A stretch of 64,000 nucleotides of DNA from positions 46,734,101 to 46,798,100 of the forward strand of contig CM069872.1 in the NCBI GenBank assembly GCA_036172665.1. Reading direction: 5' to 3'. Origin of the DNA: Prosopocoilus inquinatus (Eukaryota; Arthropoda; Insecta; Coleoptera; Lucanidae). Made by a program: the position numbers and the translations under genes. Each line of letters begins with the position of its first letter. Within the stretch, counting starts at the first letter, position 1. The notes beneath the pieces were generated by a model, which was given only the letters and a program-made list of their open reading frames with translations, was not told the origin of the DNA and did not search any database. Positions 36,468 through 46,198 of the stretch are shown here, piece after piece.

Positions 36468-36966
36468 CCTTCATAAGGCCGGGCGGGGTACAGATGTACT
36501 TACCGCAGATACACATTTTCTGTTGTAACTTCAAAAATATATTTATTTTATTTTATTTTTTCTGCTATCTTTAATTTATATATTATTTATAATATCCAAA
36601 AAATTGAAGCGTTTGCTTTTAAATACTACAGATCAATTTACTTCATTGCGGTGCCACCTGGTCTGTAACATTTGTAATTTTTTTTCATCGCAAAGTGACA
36701 TTAGATCGACGAATCTGAGCATCTTTTTCTTATTGTATTGCTGGTTGTCGCATGAAAAGTTATCTTTAACTACATGTTTTAGGACTGTGAATCCCCTAAT
36801 TGTTTGCGACAACCGATTTACCTCTGCATGGAAAAATGTTGTATTGAACATTGTTGCGAAACGCCAAATTTTAACTGAATTTTTCAAAATGCCGGTGCAG
36901 AAATTTACACAGAACAAAAAAAAAAGAACGTGGGGTAGAACTGTACCCCACACGGCCTTTAATGTT
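36468..36966. mobile_element. Short piggyBac-like element (TTAA-flanked)
   Basis: TTAA lies at 36464-36467 and 36967-36970. Inside it, the left end CCTTCATAAGGCCGGGCGGG continues to GGTACAG; the complement of the right end reads AACATTAAAGGCCGTGTGGG continuing to GGTACAG. This 26-bp pair differs at six or seven positions. TTAA targets are diagnostic of piggyBac-type insertion. Overlapping open frames on both strands (36604-37002 plus, 36633-36998 minus) carry no clear transposase motif, so I call it non-autonomous. Confidence 0.7.
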
Positions 36967-37372
36967 TTAATTTTGAAACCCGGCGTTATAAATGTCAATT
37001 AACAAGCAAATGTTACTAGCCGCAGTAACATTTTACGTTTTAAATTCAGGTTTGATGTATTTAAGAGTTAGTTGAACAGTGCTTTACATGAAATAACAAT
37101 GCATTAAAATTTAGCCACATACATAAAAGTTAAGATTATTTAATTTTTATTTTTAACACATCTAAAAAGGCCTATTCATATTGTTAAGAACATCTTATTA
37201 ATTAGAACAAAAATAGAAAACGAGGCGACGCGCGACGGAGACATTTTCTGAATGGTGTTTTTAATAAATGTACAGTTTATTTAATGATAAAGTTGCAGTT
37301 TGTAAAATAAATTCCATTAATTAAGAAGATATAGGTATAAATGAAAGAAGAAATCAAAAAACTTGAAATGTT

Positions 37373-37472
37373 GTAACTTTCTTGTTATTGAGTTTTGGTC
37401 AAAAGTGCATTAAGAAAGAAGTTTTTTTTTATCTCCGACAGCTGCCCTCTCCATTCGTTTTGAGACACCCAG
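37373..37472. repeat. Isolated end of the CTGGGTGTCTCA element family
   Basis: Read on the minus strand this begins CTGGGTGTCTCAAAACGAAT, then GAGAGGGCAGCTGTCGGAGA and CACTTTTGACCAAAA, closely matching the left end of the element at 37546. The other end was not found, so it is a truncated copy in the opposite orientation. Confidence 0.65.
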
Positions 37473-37545
37473 TACTTCATAGGGAAGCAGGAATTTGCAA
37501 TTAAAAAATGCATTGTAATCCATCAAAGTGAACACCCGGTATATA

Positions 37546-38215
37546 CTGGGTCTCTCATAATGTACGGAGGAGATTGAAAGGGCAGCTTTAGGAGATCAAA
37601 ATAAAGCTTTTTTTCTTAATTCGCTTTTGACCAAAAAAGAAAAGCGATCGTAGGATGCCACTGTTTTATCTGTTCATCACTATTCTTATTATGTTGAACT
37701 ACGTCTCTGCTGACGAAGCCCCAAACAGGGCTGAAACAGGTGTACAGAGGCTGCTCGAGGTTTTCACTGCAACCAAAAACGATTTGCAATAAAATTTCTC
37801 CAACTTTATTGTTAAATGAACTCTAAAGTTATTAAAACCACCATTCACAAAATGTTTACGCCGATCTATTTTCTAGTTTTGTTTTAAATAATCAGCGCTT
37901 ATCAACGATATGAAAAAGTCGTCTTTGGATATAAAAGAAAAAATTAAATGGCCTTAACATCTACGCGGCTATTTTTTTTTAAATAGTCGTTTCACGTAAA
38001 GCACTGTTCACCTGATTGTTAAACACTAAAAATTTGAATTTATAACGTAAAATATTACGCAGGTATTTACGTTTGCTTCTTAATTAATTCCACTTTTAAC
38101 CTCTTGTAACTTTTTGGTTAATGATTTCTTACCGAAAGTCTGTTAAGAAAAAACTTTTAATTTAAGCTTATCTAGCTACAATTTTAATCTCCTCCGTACG
38201 TTATGAGACATCCTG
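37546..38215. mobile_element. TA-flanked 670-bp element with CTGGGTCTCTCA ends
   Basis: The left end CTGGGTCTCTCATAATGTAC and the complement of the right end CAGGATGTCTCATAACGTAC share at least 33 bases, with CGGAGGAGATT following in both. TA flanks both sides (37544-37545, 38216-38217). The interior includes a piece of the dispersed hairpin repeat at 37643-37795 (GCGATCGTAGGATG, then GGCTGAAACAGGTGTACAG), which is probably a later insertion. Confidence 0.75.
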
Positions 38216-39688
38216 TATACTCTAATTTAAATGGAATTTATTCGGTCTAGTCGGCAGCCAAAAAGAAAATTAATTAAAATAGTGTATTATTTGGATACAA
38301 ATACTCATTTTACTAAAAAAAAAAAGTTGACTATAATTATTAGTTATTCTTCATATTTACATCGGGTCAGTTGTATAGAAGATAAATAAAGCGTTTAAAG
38401 AAACTGTAAATTTGTTTTGCGTGGTGAAAATATGATACCTGTTCTTATCATCGATCGTATTTGCAAATCATTTTTGTTTTGAACTTTGATAAGGGGAAGT
38501 GAAGGGAAATGCGATCGGCGACACAAACAATTTGCATTTTGAATGTTTTATTAACGTATCAGTTGTGAAACAAAAAAAAATCAAAATAAATGAAAGCACG
38601 TAGGCACAACAGGTCGTATTTCATTTTATGTTAATATCGACGAAAACATGAAAAGAAAACGAGCGTGAACAATCGTTGTAGCAGATGCGTATTCTTTCGA
38701 CACGAAATTGTATTAATATTAATGCCCGGCGCGTTTATTAATATTTAATAAAGAGAAATTCTCATTTCGCAGACTCTTTGTTCCTGTAGGAGCACTCTCG
38801 TCTTGCAGGACGAATACGAGGACGAGGACGAGGACGAGGACTACGTCATCGCACAATCAAACCGTGCGTTATCACATCACATCAGGTCTCATCAGAAAAG
38901 CCCGAAAGGAAAGAAATCAATAAAGTGAGCGTCTCGGACAGGAAGGTTTCAGATGCTTAGATGTGTGTTGTGCCTCCTAGGCGAGGCTTAGGTTAAATAT
39001 TTACAGACCAGGTAGTTGGAGCGGACAGGTAAAAAGTAACACCAACTCTTGAAATTCATAATGGAATCCTTGAACGTTTCGAAAGTACACGCCGGACCAT
39101 TGTTTGCGCCAGCGTTGTATTATTATCGGAAAGTAACACGCGGTATCATATTTATTCTTGAGAGTAATTCACAACTTCCTGCGACTGATTGTGAGTCATG
39201 AAAGAATAAACCTGACGGAATACGAAATTTTCTATGCACGGACGGTCGACAAAGAGTAGGTAGATTCTCGATTCTCAACATCCTGCGGATGAAAAATATC
39301 GAATATCGATCGAATAACCAACCGCAAATTAAGTATCCTGTTACGAGACCCCCCCTTCGCAGGCTAAATCGAATCAAATCGAATAAACGCAGTGACGATG
39401 TGGTAATAATAATCGCAGGGAAATTCGCCGGTACTGATAATCGACTCATTCATGTGCTATTTTAATAAACCATTCGCGTACAACGATCACATGAATAATC
39501 TATTTTAGTACTGACGGGTATTACAAAATATGACCGGCTCTCTTCTTCTTACGTGTAAGCCTACACGTGAAACAACATCAACAAGTTCAACAGCATAGCA
39601 TACCCGTGCCGCCCTACTAATATAAAAAGAAAAGAAAAAAAAGAGTAAAAGTTGAATGCCATCGCATCTCAAGATAACCAAATCCTAC
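38216..39688. other. mex-3 intron (3' of exon 1); GGACGA repeat at 38807-38842
   Basis: This lies just downstream of the mex-3 exon in the direction of transcription, so it is intronic. It contains a short GGACGA/GAGGAC repeat tract (about 38807-38842). A minus-strand open frame at 39123-39449 matches nothing I know. Confidence 0.55.
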
Positions 39689-39691
39689 CTT
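39685..39691 (-). other. mex3: 5' splice site of mex-3 exon 1
   Basis: On the minus strand CAAG/GTAGGA matches the donor consensus at its key positions; the intron begins at 39688. The open frame runs on only six codons (GRQGRIWLS then stop) past it, and family identity ends exactly here. Confidence 0.88.
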
Positions 39692-39959
39692 GTCTGCCTA
39701 CGATTTCGGCTACATGCTCGGAACTTGGCACCGGGACACATTCCGTCATGTTTTGAGACTTCTTCGATCGGACTTCGTCGAGGCCCACGGTGGTGAGCGG
39801 GTTGACAAAAGAGCCGAGGTCGGCAGGACTGTCCGGCTCAGAAACGGACGTCAAAGGATCAGTGAGGCCCATTCTCGTAAGCTCGAGCGCGAGCTGAAAA
39901 GCGCGATCTTCGCCAATACCGCTTGGGCGATCCATGTCGGTGAAAAAACTAGCCGGCAT
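39689..39959 (-). CDS. mex3: mex-3 family RNA-binding protein, first coding exon
   Basis: MEX-3 proteins bind mRNA through two KH domains, control translation and stability, and often end in a RING finger. This exon gives the N-terminus (90 codons plus one base). Residues 1-10 ([10 protein letters not shown]) and a helix near 20-32 ([13 protein letters not shown]) have the family look. From residue 70, [20 protein letters not shown] is the family's nearly invariant start of KH1. The exon stops inside the RNA-binding GXXG loop: the last base plus the next exon must encode its second Gly (phase 1 intron). The donor reads CAAG/GTAGGA. The start is firm: an in-frame TAA lies four codons upstream and GTGAAATG is a fair context. 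The second half of KH1, KH2 and RING lie in later exons to the left, which I do not see. In beetles and nematodes MEX-3 is known to repress caudal-type mRNAs. Confidence 0.93.
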
Positions 39960-40674
39960 TTCACTGCTTTAAATGGTGATTTAAAAAACACGGTAGTCCA
40001 CAGTTTGTTGTGATAGAGACAGGGCTGATTGTCGCTGTTAAAATGCACACATGAAGGCTACCGCGAGCCCCTTTGAACTTCAAAAGCAACAAAGTTTGTA
40101 ATGCATAAAAACGACGATAATATTAAAAACGGTTCACTGGTACAAAAATATATAAATATCTAGTTAGGGTACTAAAAATGTTATTATTAGTCAAGCAGCT
40201 GCACTCTAACCGCTTGCTTGAAACTGACTAAATATCTCCGTAAAGCATGGCAAGCTCATAACATGTGCGCAGGATTACCCTCACCGCCGGTGCGTGCTCC
40301 AAAGCACCGGGCCGGGAATTTTGAAAGCTTCGTGCACATTGGACGTCAATTGTACGCATACGGTCGAAATGTCCCGTCCAAACGATCGAACGGCTACGAC
40401 AGCAAACGAATGTCTACCGCAAACAAAGGCTGAACACGTGCTCTAGGTGTTTTAACCGTCGTAACCGGCTTTTTGGTACACTTACGCACTTACTTTTTTT
40501 CTAAATAGGCCACTGTGTCCATTTTCACCTTGAACACGTCCAGTCTACTTTTGGAATCATAACAAGAACAAAATCGAATCCGTTCTAACAAGAACCGAGG
40601 CTAAAACGAATAAAAAAATAAAAATCAAGCTCAAGAATATACAGAATGTGTTCGATTTTTCTTTCTATACAGAG
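39960..40674 (-). promoter_or_regulatory. mex3: Likely mex-3 5' UTR and promoter region
   Basis: Upstream of the mex-3 ATG the sequence is CpG-rich at about 40218-40470. On the minus strand ACCGGCG/GTGAGGG near 40280-40290 could be a donor, and CATTTTAACAG (around 40030-40040) could be an acceptor, which would make a non-coding first exon. These splice guesses are inference. The plus-strand open frames 39690-40013 and 40218-40433 are antisense by-products. Confidence 0.4.
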
Positions 40675-40689
40675 TGTAACAGAAATTGA

Positions 40690-40937
40690 CAGTAATAAAT
40701 TTGTAATACTAGTTTTACTCGATTACTTTAAGGCATTCGACCGGGCATTAATGACGATATTCTCTTTTCTATACTAAAATCTTATGGGTTGGGTGATATT
40801 GCCTTCAATTTTTTCCGCAATTACTTACTGGACAGGTCCCAGAAGGTCTACTGTCACGGTCAAGTTTCTAACCCCTTGCGAGTCACTCGAGGTGTACCAC
40901 AGGGCTCTATCCTCGGTCCTCTTTTATACTGCTTATA
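40690..40937 (+). pseudogene. LINE reverse transcriptase, 5' fragment
   Basis: Reads VLLDYFKAFDRALM (the LDFSKAFD block, with the catalytic Asp present), then after a frameshift INDDILFSILKSYGLG, RNYLLDRSQKV and RGVPQGSILGPLLYCLY. One frameshift near 40750 and the 5' truncation make it non-functional. It stops where the mariner inserted. Confidence 0.85.
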
Positions 40938-40999
40938 CGAGGGTAAAGCTGAATTTATTAAGAATAAAAAATATGGTTAATACTTTGTAGGATTTTATT

Positions 41000-42036
41000 T
41001 TAAATGTGTTCAAAATAATTCCCTTCAGCAATGATACACATAACCATTCTTTCTTTCCACTGTTTAAAAGCGCCCAACCAATCTTCTTTCGGAATACCCT
41101 CAAAATAAGTTTTGAACTGCGGCATCAATCTCTTCTTCAGACGAAAACCTTCTACCCCGCAAATTCCTTTTAAGCCCAGAAAATAGCCAGAAGTCGCACA
41201 TAGCTAAATCAGGTGAATACGGCGGATGTTCTATTACTTTTATATTTTTTTCAGCCGAAAACTGGAGAGTTAAAGCTGCAGTATGGAATGATGCATTGTC
41301 ATGGTGCAGAATAATTCCCTCGTTTGGAACCTTACTGAATACTTCAGGCAAACATTTTTCAGTGTACCATTTAGCTGTAACTGTCTTTTGTCCGTCTAGC
41401 TTAATTGCTTTTACTAGCCGAGTACTTCTAAAGATTACTGCATACATAACTTTTTTCATAGCTCGCAGCTTCGTGGTTATTGTTGGAGTTTCCTCATCTT
41501 CATGAATCCTCACACGACTCTCTTGGCGGGTTGGTATGTCAAAAAATGGAATATAAGTTTCGTCACCTGTCACTATTTTGAAAAAAAATTGGTGGCCACC
41601 ATTGTTTAAGAAATTTACAGTTTCATGGCAAATCCTTACACGTTCTGCTTTTTGGAAGTCGGAAAGTTAGCACAAAACGACTACCCACTTTTTTTAAATG
41701 TAGGTGATCGTGTAAGATTGTTCTCATAGCTGGGGATCCAATCTTGAGTTGATGCTCGATTACCGCATAAGTGGCTTTATTGTCCTCTTCAATTATTTTT
41801 TTAACAGCAGCAATGTTTTTGTCGGTAACGGCCGTAGAAAGATGCCCTGCTCCTTTTTGATGCTGAACAGAATTTCTTTCGCGTTCAAATTCCTTGTACC
41901 ATCGGTAAATTGTAGCCAAGGAAGGTGCTTGTTCACTGAAAGCCGAATCTAAACTCTCCTTGCACTCATAAGCGCTTAAGCCTTTTCTAAAATCATAATA
42001 AATCATGATTCGAAAATGCTCTCTGGTTAATTCCAT
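41000..42036 (-). pseudogene. mariner transposase (DDD), frameshifted
   Basis: The full span is 345 codons, the normal mariner length, broken by two frameshifts (near 41670 and 41105). The N-terminus (MELTREHFRIMIYYDFRKGL, then ATIYRWYKEFERERNS) is the helix-turn-helix DNA-binding region. The catalytic half carries TGDETYI, HHDNASFHT and HPPYSPDLAMCDFWLF, giving the three acidic residues with the DD34D spacing and the YSPDLA signature. The C-terminal tail (EGIPKEDWLGAFKQWKERM) is readable after the second shift and ends in TAA. All catalytic residues remain, but the shifts disable it. The protein would bind the terminal repeats and insert at TA. It lies inside the LINE in opposite orientation. 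Confidence 0.93.
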
Positions 42037-42076
42037 TTTTGTACTTGTATTGTCACTTTTAAAAATTAATAACTTC

Positions 42077-42999
42077 GGTTATACCCAATGATGTAATAAG
42101 GTTAGATGGAGTCTAGTAGCATTTTGAATAGGACTGCATCGGCTTTAACATTAGAGAGAGAAAGATAATATGAGCATCCCCTAAGAGTTACAAAGATCAG
42201 AAATGGCCGATACCACGTGGTTTGGGGCAAATGAAAGCTTAGTTCAGATGCATCCGGATATGCAAAAAACTAGCCAATCAAAAACAAATCACAATAAATA
42301 TTTTGCGTATTCAGAATGCATCTGAACTAAGCTTAATGCGTTTGCAAACGCCGTTGCTATGGCGAGTAAGCGGTTGAATAGCAAGTTGCCAAAATTTAAT
42401 GAACTTCGTAATTTATAGTTCATATTCCAATTTTTAATTAGAGTATATCGAATCTATTTTTACAATTTGCACATGCATGTAATACGAAATATATTCAATA
42501 TTTTAAGTAATTTTAAAATGCGTCTATCCTCCCTGTGGATGGATACATTTACATCTTTTTGTCGCATATTTATGCAATCTGCGAAACAAGTAGGTATTTT
42601 CCATTTTATTAACGCGATTATTGAAATATTATAATAAAAAATAATTAAGAAACCTGCTTATCTTTTTAGTAAAATAGTCACTCACATAAAACTAAAAATC
42701 GTTAATACTAGAAGCGAAATCAATGGATGTTGAACTTTAATTAAATATGTAATAAACAAAAACTTGATGTCACTTCAAATAACTTAAAATCGCGAAGACA
42801 ACTCCACAAAATCCAATTTGAAAACTGACTGACTAAACGCGCAGACAACGAATGTTTCCACGTTTTTACATTGTCAAACTAATTTTGACGTTTTGCCCCA
42901 ACCCAGCTGATCGAGGCTAGTTTTCTCTCACTCTAATGTTCGTCGCGATACCTCTCACTCTACATCCCATCTACCCTATACCAGATCATTGGTTATACC
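42077..42999. mobile_element. Foldback element inserted in the mariner 5' region
   Basis: About 150-base arms are inverted: GGTTATACCCAATGATG at the left against CAGATCATTGGTTATACC at the right, with related blocks GGTTAGATGG, CATTAGAGAGAGA and GGTTTGGGGCAAA in both arms. The arms are imperfect and the boundaries are approximate. It lies between the transposase start and the mariner right end, explaining the excess length. No coding content. Confidence 0.65.
42235..42334. repeat. Near-perfect inverted repeat, possible innermost MITE
   Basis: AAGCTTAGTTCAGATGCATC (42235) pairs with GATGCATTCTGAATACG...-type arm ending GCATCTGAACTAAGCTT (42334), about 33 bases per side with TATGCAAAA and TTTTGCGTA at the base of a 34-base loop. 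It lies wholly inside the foldback element and is better preserved than its arms, so it may be a still later insertion. Confidence 0.6.
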
Positions 43000-43125
43000 A
43001 AACGTAGATTCAACAACTGAACTTCAAATGACAGATAAAAAAGTGTTCTAAATAACAATGTATGTTTTGTTTTTCAAGGCCTGCTAGATTTTCTTATTCT
43101 CAATAAATTCAGCTTGACCCTCGTA

Positions 43126-44012
43126 CTCATCTCGATTGTGTAAAGTAATTAAACATTGTAAATATCATCTTTATGCAGATGATTTGCAACTTTATTATAT
43201 TTTTGATAATGATGAAGTTAACTCTGCATGCGCTTTAGTTGCGAAGGATCTTAACTGCCTAGCTGAAGTTTCAGTGCAACATGCTCTTCAACTTAATACG
43301 AAAAAAACCTCAGTTATGTTATTTGGAAGAAAAGGTATTCGAGCTGATGTGGCGAGCGTCGTGGACTTGCGTATTGCTGACATGGCACTGCCGATTTCTG
43401 AGCGCTGTAAAAATTTGGGTCTGTACATGGATTCTGGGCTTAAGTTCACTAAACATGTCACTAATCTCATACGCAGGGCCGTACCATACCCCAATTTAAA
43501 ACTAATTTACGTTAACAAGCGTATAATATCACGTAAAGTCAAATGCATGTTATGCGATTCTTTGATTCTGTCGCATTTTAATTTTTGCAACACAGTCTAT
43601 GGTCCATTCTTGAGCTGTTTCGATGCTGCGAGAATCCAGAAAGTCCAGAATGAGATTGATCTGTGGTGTTAAGCGTAGAGAACATATTTCTCATAAACTT
43701 ATTGAGCTGGGCTGGTTAAGTATGTAAAATAGGAGGTATTTACACTGCGCACAGTTTTATCATAAGATCTTAACATTTAAGTGCCCTCCTTATTTATACA
43801 TGTACAATCGGATTAGATTCCGTATGGATGTTCACAACATCAACATTAGAAATCGCGGTCTTCTGTCAATACCCAGTCACCGACTGGAATTCTTTAAGCG
43901 TTGTTTTAGCTACAAAATAGTTAATGTTATAAACGACCTGCCAAAAGGATTTCTTCAGCTGTTTCCTTCAATATTCAAGAAGAAACTTAAATTAAGGTTG
44001 CTCAGTTATTAA
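43126..44012 (+). pseudogene. LINE reverse transcriptase, 3' fragment
   Basis: An open frame to 43672 begins in the palm: HLYADDLQLYY carries both catalytic Asp residues. It continues through LNTKKTSVMLFGRKG, ERCKNLGLYMDSGLKFTKH and a LSHFNFCNTVYGP thumb motif. A frameshift near 43660 is followed by HISHKLIELGWL, then RIRFRMDVHNINIRNRGLLS and LEFFKRCFSYKIVNVINDLP, the C-terminal region of this LINE group, ending near 44012. Decay is mild compared with the LINE at 7970. Confidence 0.85.
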
Positions 44013-44401
44013 CTACTATTATTACAATTATGGAACTTATTTTCTTTCCTTTCTTTTCTTTTCCTTCCTTTTCTTTTCTCTTTTTTTTCTCTTCTTCTCT
44101 TCTTTTCTTCTACCTTCTCATTATTTTTTTGTTCTTAGAATAGATTCTTTTTTGATTATTTTTGTGTCCACGCCCCCGATAATAGCGTTCTATCAGCCTC
44201 TCTTGTGTGTCTTGTTTTTTTTTCTTTTTTATAAGGTCTTGGTAGTAGATCAGGGATCTGACTTTTGTCAGCTCATCTGAACCTTGACCTTTTAAGCATG
44301 GTAATTTATTTTTACAATTATTGAGTGTCTGTTGTATTATTCATGCTTAATAAACTCTATTATTATTATTATTATTAAATAAATGTTGGTGTTCAAGAAA
44401 A

Positions 44402-44829
44402 ATGCCTACAATAGCTAACTTTTTTTATTTGAAATTTTACGAGGTAACCTAAACTAGGAAAGTTTTAGGATCTTTTCTGCCAAGATTTTATGGCAGTATC
44501 GGAAAAGCGGAATGTGTTAGAAGTAACATCTACTTCAATGATATATCCTACAGATTAAAGTGAAGAAAAAGAAGGTGTATACAGGGTGTTCGCGGTTCAT
44601 CGTATCATAGTTAGAAAAGAACTTTTCAAGGACATACTGAATTACATATCCTGAACGCATTGCGATGATAAGAAACTTATATTCTGTTAAAAAATTTAAA
44701 ATAATTGAAAATCTCGAAAACCATTTGTTTTTTCTGATACTGCCATAAAATCGAGCGGAAAAGATCCTGTAACTGCTCTAATTTAAGTTACCCTCTGACA
44801 TTTCAAATAAAAAAAGTCAGATATTATAG
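44402..44829. mobile_element. Foldback element, 428 bp
   Basis: The left arm (about 44414-44506) contains TTTTTTATTTGAAATTT, GAGGTAACCTAAA and TTTTATGGCAGTATCGGAAA; the right arm (about 44735-44829) carries the inverted partners TTTCTGATACTGCCATAAAA, TTTAAGTTACCCTC and ACATTTCAAATAAAAAAAG. Between them, at 44583, TACAGGGTGTTCGCGGTTCA has the look of another TA-flanked element end. It starts about 20 bases after the LINE tail. Confidence 0.7.
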
Positions 44830-46110
44830 ACGTTGCCCCTAGCATTTTTGAAAATCCTTTTAATTTTGTTGTTTCGTGTAGTAAAAAGTACTGTTATTCT
44901 TGTATAAAACGTGTAATAAAACTGGTCTGTCCCTTTTTTGTAAAATTGGAAATCCAGGTGAAGAAGTGCAACAGCTGCATAAATTGACAATTAATGAGGT
45001 ATTTAAGTTTCGCATTAATTAAATTATAGCACGTACCGCGGTAAATGCAGGTTATAATCATTCTGAATTTATTATTGTGTAGCACCAGACTAACAAATTT
45101 CAATGAAAATACATACCTATATTAAACTAAGTGATCTTCATTTTAAACTTGTAATATTTATTCTGTCTTAAGAATTCTCTTGAAGTATTAAATCGTTCGG
45201 CGTTTCTTCATACAACGTTTTACCATTGCTGGATTTGAGTAATAATACAGTGCGATCAATAAAGGTTGTCTGTTCCGCCACTTAATTTGTAGGTTTGTAC
45301 TACATATGTCGCATTCTAATAATGGAGGCAGGGTTGGGAAAACTGCATGTGAAACATATTTTTTATATTATATTACGCCTGGGGCATAATTTTTGTGTAG
45401 TTAAGTGTCGATGTAGTTTAAATGAAATGTCAGATTCTAACCTCAAAATGAATGAAGAAGTAAAATACCGTATAATTACAAAAACTAGACGTAATTAATG
45501 TCTCATTTTTTACGCTCTAATCTTATGTTTTTAATGTAAGGCTGTAGTTTAAAAATTGACTTAAATACAAATGAAAAATGAGTCCGATTATCCAAGTTCT
45601 TTCAGAACTTTAAAAGAATAACAAAAAATTAATAAATCCAAAACGAAGAAAACAACTATTTTAATGTCCCCAGTAGGTAGGTACTTACACATAAGAATAT
45701 TTCTGAGGCTTTTCACACAGCATTTTAGTTAATTATGACAGCACTTAAATATTTTGCAGCGCAATTACAGATTAAAATTATTCTCGTCATCAAATTTGAT
45801 GATTAAATAAATAAGCACTGCAGCAGGACATTAGTTAATAACATTTCTTTTCTACATATAAATAAATACATATATACAAAAGCTATAAAAGTTTTATTAG
45901 CCAATGAAATACATTTATACTAGTTTAATATTATAATATTCAATTTAATTTGTTAACATACTTCTTGATTTCCGCAATTAAGTTTATTCCTGGCCTGAAA
46001 CTTTAATATTAAAGCAAATTTTAAAAAAATATTTCATTTATGCATTATTTCTATTATATATTTATTTATTATTTTAAAAAAAAAAAAAAAACATTTTCCA
46101 TCCATTTTTA
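44830..46110. other. No recognisable feature
   Basis: Very AT-rich DNA with a poly-A run at about 46077-46091; nothing supported. Confidence 0.45.
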
Positions 46111-46198
46111 CGATAAGTGGCATTCAGTTTAGCATCTCTAATACATTTATTTGGAAAACTGGCGACCCATGCGTTACGGATCTAAACTTTCAAGATTA

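Larger units (their letters stand above)
35721..37539. mobile_element. TA-flanked element with CCGGGTGT ends, nested inserts
   Basis: CCGGGTGTCCAGTTTGATTA at the left and, inverted at the right, CCGGGTGTTCACTTTGATGG share termini, both next to TA (35719-35720, 37540-37541). The 1.8-kb interior contains a TTAA-flanked element (36468-36966) and one end of a different element (about 37373-37472), so its own core would be shorter. No transposase is recognised. Confidence 0.5.
40938..43123 (-). mobile_element. mariner transposon, itself interrupted
   Basis: The left end CGAGGGTAAAGCTGAATTTA matches the complement of the right end (CGAGGGTCAAGCTGAATTTA), about 30 bases in all. TA flanks both ends (40936-40937, 43124-43125). 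It holds a transposase on the minus strand (42036-41000). Total length is 2186 bases; without a foldback insert at about 42077-42999 it would be about 1.26 kb, the usual mariner size. Confidence 0.9.
40675..44382 (+). mobile_element. LINE (Jockey/CR1-like), split by a mariner element
   Basis: The plus strand carries a 5'-truncated LINE. Its left part (40690-40937) ends in the RT motif RGVPQGSILGPLLYC. Its right part (43126-44012) opens with KHCKYHLYADDLQLYY. Between them is a mariner with TA targets; keeping one TA puts the two halves in the same frame with the usual spacing between PQG and YADD. After the stop near 44012 comes a pyrimidine-rich tract (44034-44160), and the element ends in an ATT/TTA repeat tail at about 44358-44382. 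Confidence 0.85.

Noticed and set aside
36604..37002. 132-codon frame containing DNRFTS, resembling a piggyBac transposase motif
   Set aside because: One short word only, the opposite strand is equally open, and no other transposase block is present. I keep only the TTAA-flanked ends as evidence.
39690..40013. 107-codon plus-strand open frame opposite the mex-3 exon
   Set aside because: It is the antisense of the mex-3 coding exon, whose minus-strand product is clearly recognisable.
44034..44160. Long pyrimidine tract considered as a splice acceptor region
   Set aside because: It lies in the 3' part of a LINE, after the ORF stop, and no coding exon follows.
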